In this document: piece by piece, positions 1 to 4,548 of the stretch
Layout: every line of letters begins with the position of its first letter
Position numbering within the stretch: position 1 is the stretch's first letter
Origin: an uncultured Phenylobacterium sp.
GTDB taxonomy: Bacteria; Pseudomonadota; Alphaproteobacteria; Caulobacterales; Caulobacteraceae
Assembly: GCA_945952355.1 (NCBI GenBank)
Contig: CAMFIW010000156.1
Location: 1 to 6,893 of the forward strand
Reading direction: 5' to 3'
DNA: 6,893 nucleotides
Notes under the pieces: generated by a model
Told to the model about the DNA's origin: nothing
Databases searched by the model: none
The model's input: the letters and a program-made list of their open reading frames with translations, nothing else
Made by a program: the position numbers and the translations under genes

Positions 1-868
1 CGATCTCGGCATAGATGTCCTTCCAGCGCTCGGGGGCGTCGTCGGTCTGCTGGACGGTGAAGGACAGGCGCCGGCCGCTGGTCTTCGCCAGGCGTCGGAT
101 CAGGGCGAGCTCGGCGCGGGCGAAGTCGTCGTCGGCGGTGAGATAGGCGTCGGAGATCAGCTGGATGACGCCCTTGTTCGTGCGGCGCAGGGCCTCGGCG
201 ATGCCCAGCAGCTCGGCGTCGCCAGCGGTGAGCGTGCCGATATTGGCGCCGTCGCGGCTCCGGTGGACGTGGGTGCGAGAGGTGGAGAAGCCGAGCGCGC
301 CGGCCTCGAGGGCCTCGGCGGTCAGCGCGGCCATGCGGTCGATCTCGGCCTCGGTCGGCTCTGCGGTGTGGTCGCCGCCGCGGTCGCCCATCACGTAGGC
401 GCGGAGCGCGGCGTGGGGCAGGTGGGCGCCGAGGTCCATGGTGTAGCTGCGCCGGCCGATCGCATCGAGATAGTCGGGAAAGCTCTCCCAGTCCCAGGTC
501 AGGCCTTCGGCCAGCGCCGTGCCGGGGATGTCCTCGACGCCTTCGAGGAGCTGGATCAGCCAGGCGTGCTTGTCGGCGCGGGCGGGCGCGAAGCCGACGC
601 CGCAATTGCCCATGGCCGCCGAGGTGACGCCGTTGATCGAGGAGGGGGCCAGCACGCTGTCCCACGAGACCTGGCCGTCATAGTGGGTGTGGATGTCGAC
701 GAAGCCCGGGGTGACCAGGGCGCCCTCGGCGTCGAGGGTGCGGCGGGCGGGGCCGGAGACCTCGCCGACCGCCACGATGCGGCCGGACTCAATGGCGACG
801 TCGCCCTGGACGCGCGGCGCGCCCGTGCCGTCGACGATCGTCCCGTTCTTGATGACCAGGTCGTGCAT
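1..868 (-). CDS. D-aminoacylase-like amidohydrolase, paralogue 1 (partial, C-terminus beyond window)
   Basis: This is the N-terminal 289 residues of a metal-dependent amidohydrolase of the N-acyl-D-amino-acid deacylase / Amidohydrolase_3 type. The family hydrolyses amide bonds of N-acyl amino acids or cyclic amides in the cytoplasm; the substrate here is unknown. The protein begins [16 protein letters not shown], the usual small N-terminal beta-sandwich. HTHYDGQ follows (metal ligands H60 and H62), then GNCGVGFAP (C89, matching the bridging cysteine of D-aminoacylases), GVEDIPG (110-116) and [10 protein letters not shown] (190-199). The ATG at 868 has an SD (GAGGAGC, 874-880) five bases away that overlaps the stop codon of the upstream IclR gene. 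It aligns without gaps to the amidohydrolase at 2529-4259 over the first 160 residues, with about 93 identities by hand count. The frame is open to the window edge, so it is truncated by the window rather than visibly broken. Positions equivalent to the D-aminoacylase H220 and H250 ligands do not appear to be His. The family call is strong; 'D-aminoacylase' as an activity is only by similarity. Confidence 0.9.
   Translation of the reverse strand, partial: MHDLVIKNGTIVDGTGAPRVQGDVAIESGRIVAVGEVSGPARRTLDAEGALVTPGFVDIHTHYDGQVSWDSVLAPSSINGVTSAAMGNCGVGFAPARADKHAWLIQLLEGVEDIPGTALAEGLTWDWESFPDYLDAIGRRSYTMDLGAHLPHAALRAYVMGDRGGDHTAEPTEAEIDRMAALTAEALEAGALGFSTSRTHVHRSRDGANIGTLTAGDAELLGIAEALRRTNKGVIQLISDAYLTADDDFARAELALIRRLAKTSGRRLSFTVQQTDDAPERWKDIYAEI
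678..700. repeat. 23-bp exact repeat, copy 1 (inside amidohydrolase 1)
   Basis: These 23 bases are identical and in the same orientation to 4069-4091. They encode the metal-binding VDIHTHYD stretch of each paralogue, so the match comes from shared ancestry and strong protein constraint. It also gives direct-repeat homology flanking the BKACE and IclR genes. Confidence 0.85.
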
Positions 869-873
869 GGCGG

Positions 874-880
874 GCTCCTC
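874..880 (-). promoter_or_regulatory. Ribosome binding site overlapping the IclR stop codon
   Basis: Read on the minus strand, the bases are GAGGAGC, five bases before the ATG at 868. The TGA stop of the IclR gene (881-879) shares its last two bases with this SD. Termination of IclR translation therefore occurs on top of the next gene's ribosome binding site, an arrangement that favours translational coupling. Confidence 0.75.
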
Positions 881-1640
881 AGGCGGGGGAAATGGCGGCG
901 ACGGCGCGGAGCCGTTCGATGATGTCGGGGACGTCGGGACCGTGCTCGGTCTCGAACATGGCGGCGGCGACGATGTGGACGAGGGGGCCGGTGGTCTCGA
1001 CCGGCACGGCGACGCCCAGGATGCCGCGATTGACGTGGCCGGGATCGAGGGCGAAGCCCAGGCGGCGGGCCTCGGCGACCTCGGCCAGCCAGGCGGCGTG
1101 GTCCGGCGTGGTGGTCCAGGGGACGCGGTCGAAGCCCTGGCGCAGGGCCTCCGGGCCCCAGGCCTCGCGGGCGGCGACCAGGCGGCCCATGGCGCCCAGG
1201 AACATCGGCAGGCGGCGGCCGATGGCGAAGGCGATGCGCATGACCTGGGAGGACTCGCCGACCTGGACCAGCTCCAGCTCGTCGCCGACCCGGCGCCAGA
1301 GGGCGACCGTGGCGCCCAGCTCATGGGCGGCGGCGTCGAGGGCGCGGGCGAAGCGGCGGGCGGGATCGTCACGCTCCAGCACCGGAGCGGCGAGATCGGC
1401 CAGCCCCTGGGCCAGGGCGTAGTGCTTGGCGCGGCGGTCGAAGCTGACCAGGCCCTCATATTCCAGGGTGCGCAGGATGTTCAGCGCCGTGGAGGTGTTG
1501 AGGCCGAGCTCGCGCACGATGTCGGAGAGCCGCAGGCTGTGCGGGTGGCGGCCCAGGCAGCGCAGGATTTCCAGGGCCGCGGTGACCGCGCCCACCGGCT
1601 TGGCCGGCGGCGGGACGAGAGGCTGGACCAGCGCGCTCAT
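879..1640 (-). CDS. IclR-family transcriptional regulator
   Basis: A 253-residue DNA-binding regulator of normal IclR length. A proline-rich leader (1-15) precedes PVGAVTAALEILRCLG, the usual first helix. The winged helix-turn-helix is at about 36-66 (LSDIVRELGLNTSTALNILR; wing near 65-75). The effector-binding domain runs from about 85 to 250 and shows GRRLPMFLGAMGRLVAA (141-157) and the family-typical GFALD...GILGVAVPV (195-214). IclR proteins bind palindromic operators as dimers of dimers and respond to small organic acids; the ligand here is unknown. The ATG overlaps the BKACE stop as ATGA (1637-1640), and no clear SD precedes it, so translation probably depends on ribosomes finishing BKACE. 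Placement in the middle of the operon is less common than a divergent or leading position and implies autoregulation. The likely target is the palindrome-rich region at 4295-4413, which is inference. The family call is very secure. Confidence 0.95.
   Translation of the reverse strand: MSALVQPLVPPPAKPVGAVTAALEILRCLGRHPHSLRLSDIVRELGLNTSTALNILRTLEYEGLVSFDRRAKHYALAQGLADLAAPVLERDDPARRFARALDAAAHELGATVALWRRVGDELELVQVGESSQVMRIAFAIGRRLPMFLGAMGRLVAAREAWGPEALRQGFDRVPWTTTPDHAAWLAEVAEARRLGFALDPGHVNRGILGVAVPVETTGPLVHIVAAAMFETEHGPDVPDIIERLRAVAAISPA
1637..1640 (-). other. ATGA stop/start overlap between BKACE and IclR
   Basis: On the minus strand the bases read ATGA. TGA ends the BKACE protein (final residues LRLPR) and ATG starts the IclR protein. 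The 20 bases before this ATG hold no SD-like purine run, so reinitiation or coupled translation is the natural reading. Confidence 0.85.
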
Positions 1641-2524
1641 CGCGGCAGGCGCAGGATGGCGGCGGCCTCGGCCGAGGTGGCGATGGGACGGCCGCAGGCC
1701 TTGGCGATGGCGACGACCTCGGCCACCAGGGCGGCGTTGGTCGGCTGGTCCTCGCCGCCATAGTCCTCGAGCCCGACGCGGACATGGCCGCCGCGCTCGA
1801 TGGCGAGCCTGGCGAGGCCGCTCTTGGCCGGGCAGCCGCCGATCACCGAGGCGGCCCAGGGCAGGGCGGAGCCCTCCATCATCTCCAGATAGGCGTCCAT
1901 GGCCTTTTCGGTGGCGGGCAGGCCGAAGGTGACCGGGCTCTTGCGGCCGTCGAGGAAGTTGTAGTCGCCGGTGAAGTAGAACTTCACGAAGGCGCCGGCG
2001 GGCAGGCGGCCGGCCTTCTCGTAGGCGAGGGTCGCGCGCAGCCAGCCGGGCTCGTAGATGGCGATGGCCGGGCCAAGGCGGGTCTCGGTCAGGAGGTCGG
2101 CCAGGTGGGCGATGTCCTTGAACGAGGTCTGGTAGACGAACGAGGTCGCGCCGGGCAGGCCGTCCTCGCCGTGGGTGGCGAGGTTGACCGAACCGGGGTC
2201 GAAGGCGCCCATGCGCATGCCGGCCTCGGCGAGGGCGGCGTAGTGGCCGAAGCGCTCCTGCGGGGTTCGGCCGCCGGCCACCGTGCCATAGAGGACGGTG
2301 TCGGGACGCTCGGCGAGGATCGGCGCGAAGGCCTTCACGTATTCCCGAGCGGCGGCGTCGCCCTGACTGCCGAAGTTCTCGATATGGCTGTGGATCACCG
2401 TGGCGCCGGCGTCGAGACAGGCGAGCGCGTCGGCGGCGACCTCGGCCGGCGTCTTGGGCGTGTTGGGCTGGCGCGCCTTGGACGTGCCGCCGTTCAAGGC
2501 CGCCTCGATGATCAGCGGGACCAT
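1637..2524 (-). CDS. BKACE family (DUF849) beta-keto acid cleavage enzyme
   Basis: A 295-residue TIM-barrel enzyme of the DUF849 family, whose founding member is 3-keto-5-aminohexanoate cleavage enzyme (Kce). The family condenses a beta-keto acid with acetyl-CoA, giving acetoacetate and a new acyl-CoA, using Zn2+ or a similar metal. Visible landmarks are LIIEAALNGGTSK (4-16), NTPKTPAEVA (21-30), the metal pair H45-x-H47 in AGATVIHSHIENFG, and HVRVGLEDY (247-255). In that last motif R249, E253 and D254 have the same spacing as Kce R226, E230 (metal) and D231 (catalytic). After the two histidines this protein has IEN where the more familiar pattern is VRD, so its pocket may differ from that of Kce. 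The start at 2524 lies 4 nt after the upstream amidohydrolase stop, with only a weak purine run (GGAA) as SD. The stop overlaps the IclR start. The substrate is unknown; the context suggests a beta-keto acid released downstream of amide hydrolysis. Confidence 0.93.
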   Translation of the reverse strand: MVPLIIEAALNGGTSKARQPNTPKTPAEVAADALACLDAGATVIHSHIENFGSQGDAAAREYVKAFAPILAERPDTVLYGTVAGGRTPQERFGHYAALAEAGMRMGAFDPGSVNLATHGEDGLPGATSFVYQTSFKDIAHLADLLTETRLGPAIAIYEPGWLRATLAYEKAGRLPAGAFVKFYFTGDYNFLDGRKSPVTFGLPATEKAMDAYLEMMEGSALPWAASVIGGCPAKSGLARLAIERGGHVRVGLEDYGGEDQPTNAALVAEVVAIAKACGRPIATSAEAAAILRLPR

Positions 2525-2528
2525 GGGC

Positions 2529-4259
2529 CTATTCCGCGGCCATGGCCTGGGGCGCGGGCTGGCGGCCGCGGATCAGCTTGCCGGGCAGGGCGCCGGTGGG
2601 CTGGCCTTCGCGATAGATCACCTGGCCCGACTTGATTGTGGCGACATAGCCTTCGGCGTCCTGCATCAGCCGGCGCGCGCCGGTCGGCAGGTCGTAGACC
2701 ATGTAGGGCGTCTTCAGCTTCAGACGGTCGAAGTCGATCAGGTTGAGGTCGGCGAGGTAGCCCGGCGCGATGACGCCCCGGTCGTTCAGGCCCACGGCCT
2801 CGGCGGTGTCCTTGGTCTGGCCCTTGATCGTGCGCGCGAGGTCCAGGCCCGGGCCGCGCGTGCGGTCGCGGCACCAGTGGGTGAGCATGAAGGTGGGCAG
2901 GGACACGTCGCAGATCGCGCCGACATGGGCGCCGCCGTCCGACAGGCCCGAGAGGCAGTTCGGATTGGTCAGCATGGACCGCACGTTGTCGAGGCTGCCC
3001 TCGACGTAGTTGTGCATGGGGAAGAACAGGAAGGCGCGCCCTTCGTCGGCCAGGAGGGCGTCATAGACCAGTTCGTCCGGATGGACGCCCTGGGCCTTGG
3101 CCTTGGCGCCGAGGCTGGCGGAGGGAAGCGGCTCGTAGTCCAGCTCGCCCTCGATGGCGTACATCTTGTGATAGGCGCCAGCGAGCGAGTTGACGAAGGG
3201 ATGGCCCTTGGCCGGGGCTTCGGCGATCAGGCGGGCGCGGAAGGCCGGGTCGCGCATGGCGGCGACCTTCTCGGCCAGCGGCTTGTCGGCGATCTCCTGA
3301 TAGGAGGGCCGGCTGATGAAGGGGTGCACCGAGGCCTGCAGGCCGAGCATCAGGCCGACCGGACGGCCGGCGACCTGGGCCTTGAGCGGATAGCCTTCGG
3401 CGGCTGCCTGGTCGAGGCGGCGGGTCAGTTCGCGCCACTGGTCAGGAATGACGTCGGCCTGGACCATGGAGAAGCTGAGCGGTTGGCCGCTGATCTTCGT
3501 CAGGTCGCGGATGAGCTGGAACTCGCCGTCCATGTCGGCGAAGTCGCTGACCCACTGCAGGACGCCCGAACCGGCGTCGGCCAGGCCCTCGGCGATCGCC
3601 TCCATCTCGGCGCGGGCGGCGCCGACCGTGGGGGTGAGGTCGCCGTCGGCGGTGCGGTGGACCATTGTGCGGGTGGTGGAGAAGCCCAGCGCGCCCGCGC
3701 GGATGGCGTCGCGGGTCAGCTCGCGCATGCGGGCGTTTTCGTCCGGGGTGGCCGGGTCGCGGTTCGCGCCGCGCTCGCCCATCACATAGACGCGCAGTGC
3801 GCCGTGCGGCAGCTGCACGGCGACGTCGATGTCGTGGGGCAGGCGCTCCACCGCGTCCATGTATTCGGCGAAGCTCTCCCACTGCCAGGAGAGGCCCTCG
3901 TGCAGGGCGGCGCCAGGGATGTCCTCCACGCCTTCCATCAGCCGGATCAGGGTGTCGTGATCCTGGGGGCGGACGGGGGCGAAGCCCACGCCGCAATTGC
4001 CGGCGACGACAGTGGTGGCGCCCAGGGTCGAGGACGGGGTCATCCGCGAGTCCCAGGTGATCTGGCCATCATAGTGGGTGTGGATGTCGACCCAGCCCGG
4101 GGTGACCATCAGGCCCGTGGCGTCGATCTCCTCGACGCCCTTGGCCGCGACCTGGCCCACCTCGACGATCCGGCCGCCTTCGATGGCGATGTCGGCGTGC
4201 CGCGACGGGCCGCCCGTGCCGTCGAACACCATACCGCCGCGAATGACCAGATCCGCCAT
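2529..4259 (-). CDS. D-aminoacylase-like amidohydrolase, paralogue 2 (complete)
   Basis: A complete 576-residue amidohydrolase of the D-aminoacylase / Amidohydrolase_3 type, predicted cytoplasmic because no signal peptide is visible. The N-terminal beta-sandwich strand is MADLVIRGGMVFDGTGG. The barrel carries H60-x-H62 in HTHYDGQ, C89 in [16 protein letters not shown] (110-116), GALGFSTTRT (189-198), and SDGGAH (440-445), in which D441 matches the catalytic aspartate of the family. The C-terminal strand segment includes GVIAPGYLADLNLIDFD (495-511), the usual return to the beta-sandwich. The segments corresponding to D-aminoacylase ligands H220 and H250 read VLQWVSDF (233-240) and LSFSMVQ (261-267) and contain no His. 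The ATG at 4259 has SD GAGGAAG (4265-4271). It is the first gene of the leftward run and a paralogue of the gene at 1-868. Known activities in the superfamily include deacylases, hydantoinase-like enzymes and others, so the substrate is open. Confidence 0.93.
   Translation of the reverse strand: MADLVIRGGMVFDGTGGPSRHADIAIEGGRIVEVGQVAAKGVEEIDATGLMVTPGWVDIHTHYDGQITWDSRMTPSSTLGATTVVAGNCGVGFAPVRPQDHDTLIRLMEGVEDIPGAALHEGLSWQWESFAEYMDAVERLPHDIDVAVQLPHGALRVYVMGERGANRDPATPDENARMRELTRDAIRAGALGFSTTRTMVHRTADGDLTPTVGAARAEMEAIAEGLADAGSGVLQWVSDFADMDGEFQLIRDLTKISGQPLSFSMVQADVIPDQWRELTRRLDQAAAEGYPLKAQVAGRPVGLMLGLQASVHPFISRPSYQEIADKPLAEKVAAMRDPAFRARLIAEAPAKGHPFVNSLAGAYHKMYAIEGELDYEPLPSASLGAKAKAQGVHPDELVYDALLADEGRAFLFFPMHNYVEGSLDNVRSMLTNPNCLSGLSDGGAHVGAICDVSLPTFMLTHWCRDRTRGPGLDLARTIKGQTKDTAEAVGLNDRGVIAPGYLADLNLIDFDRLKLKTPYMVYDLPTGARRLMQDAEGYVATIKSGQVIYREGQPTGALPGKLIRGRQPAPQAMAAE
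4069..4091. repeat. 23-bp exact repeat, copy 2 (inside amidohydrolase 2)
   Basis: Identical to 678-700 and in the same orientation, 3391 bases further along. It covers the same metal-binding codons in the second paralogue. Identity stops at the flanking base on the left (g versus a) but nearby blocks such as the GNCGVGFAP codons are also close. Confidence 0.85.
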
Positions 4260-4264
4260 GGCCG

Positions 4265-4271
4265 CTTCCTC
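4265..4271 (-). promoter_or_regulatory. Ribosome binding site of amidohydrolase 2
   Basis: The minus strand reads GAGGAAG five bases before the ATG at 4259. This good SD supports that start codon over any upstream alternative. Confidence 0.75.
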
Positions 4272-4325
4272 GCCCTTTTTCGTTGGTCGGCAAGTTGGCG
4301 CCGGAGGGGGGCGACGTCGAACTTA

Positions 4326-4344
4326 TTTCTTCATGCAGAAGAAA
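4326..4344. promoter_or_regulatory. Palindrome TTTCTTC-N5-GAAGAAA, candidate operator
   Basis: Arms of 7 bp, TTTCTTC (4326-4332) and GAAGAAA (4338-4344), are perfectly complementary around a 5-base centre ATGCA. A 19-bp AT-rich dyad in a divergent promoter region next to an IclR-encoding operon is a plausible regulator site. The assignment to IclR is inference; no matching known operator can be claimed. Confidence 0.5.
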
Positions 4345-4345
4345 A

Positions 4346-4359
4346 TTCTCCATCGAGAA
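4346..4359. promoter_or_regulatory. Palindrome TTCTC-N4-GAGAA, candidate second operator half
   Basis: Arms TTCTC (4346-4350) and GAGAA (4355-4359) surround CATC. It starts one base after the preceding palindrome, and its arms resemble those of its neighbour (TTC/GAA ends). The two may form a tandem site for a tetrameric regulator. Short arms keep confidence low. Confidence 0.4.
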
Positions 4360-4378
4360 AAAGTGACCCGAAAGTGAC
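4360..4378. repeat. Direct repeat AAAGTGAC, 11-bp period
   Basis: AAAGTGAC occurs at 4360-4367 and again at 4371-4378, with CCG between. The 11-bp period is about one helical turn, so both copies face the same side of the DNA, as is common for activator half-sites. It directly abuts the small palindromes. Function is inferred. Confidence 0.5.
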
Positions 4379-4511
4379 GTTGGGGCGCCCTTGGATTTCG
4401 ACGTCGGCGCCAAAAGCGGTGCGCGGGGGCAACGCTTGTCGCGGGAACGCAAAATATCGGCGTTCTTGAAAGCGTCACACCTTGTGCGAACCGAGCCGCC
4501 AGTCCATCACG

Positions 4512-4536
4512 CCCGGCACAAAAGAATTTGTACGGG
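4512..4536 (+). promoter_or_regulatory. 5'-leader hairpin overlapping the receptor's Shine-Dalgarno site
   Basis: CCCG (4512-4515) pairs with CGGG (4533-4536), and ACAAA (4518-4522) pairs with TTTGT (4527-4531) around the loop AGAA. There is a small internal loop (GC opposite A). The descending outer arm contains the first GGG of the SD GGGAGGA (4534-4540), so folding would partly mask ribosome binding. Nine base pairs make it moderately stable by eye. No energy was computed, and no known riboswitch class was recognised. Confidence 0.45.
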
Positions 4537-4540
4537 AGGA
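4534..4540 (+). promoter_or_regulatory. Ribosome binding site of the TonB-dependent receptor
   Basis: GGGAGGA sits eight bases before the ATG at 4549. This near-ideal SD, together with the signal peptide that begins at this ATG, fixes the start. Confidence 0.85.
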
Positions 4541-4548
4541 TTTTGAGC

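Larger units (their letters stand above)
4295..4413. repeat. Interrupted 17-bp inverted repeat bracketing an AT-rich core
   Basis: The right arm (4397-4413) reads, on the minus strand, TTGGCGCCGACGTCGAA. The left arm on the plus strand carries the same bases split in two: TTGGCGCC at 4295-4302 and CGACGTCGAA at 4312-4321, separated by nine G-rich bases (one C is shared in the right arm, a 10-base length difference). The arms enclose 75 bases that include the small palindromes and the AAAGTGAC repeats. Each arm contains the self-complementary octamer CGACGTCG and the hexamer GGCGCC. It may be paired regulator sites for divergent promoters. That function is inference; the symmetry is directly visible. 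Confidence 0.7.
4260..4548. promoter_or_regulatory. Divergent intergenic control region
   Basis: This 289-nt gap lies between the ATG of the leftward amidohydrolase (4259) and the ATG of the rightward TonB-dependent receptor (4549), so it should contain promoters for both directions. It includes an AT-rich island (about 4321-4378) in otherwise GC-rich DNA, several palindromes and repeats listed separately, and a 5'-leader hairpin. No promoter matches a consensus well. The best weak rightward guesses are TTGTCGC at 4436-4442 with AAAATATC at 4451-4458 (a short spacer for the Caulobacter-type vegetative consensus), or TTGAAAG at 4466-4472 with a poor -10. I could not choose a leftward promoter. 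No tRNA, sRNA or terminator is evident. Confidence 0.8.

Noticed and set aside
687..1763. Plus-strand open frame opposite the IclR gene and its neighbours
   Set aside because: It crosses three real gene boundaries on the other strand and has no recognisable domain.
4383..4390. GGGCGCCC palindrome as a possible terminator stem
   Set aside because: There is no room for a loop and no T-run follows in either direction. It lies between divergent starts, where no terminator is expected.
2400..4469. A 689-codon open frame on the plus strand opposite amidohydrolase 2
   Set aside because: It is antisense to a well-supported enzyme with intact motifs, its composition is shadow-like, and no SD or domain is recognisable.
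4476..4486. CACA-CCT-TGTG as a regulator site
   Set aside because: Four-base arms with no extension are too short to separate from chance.
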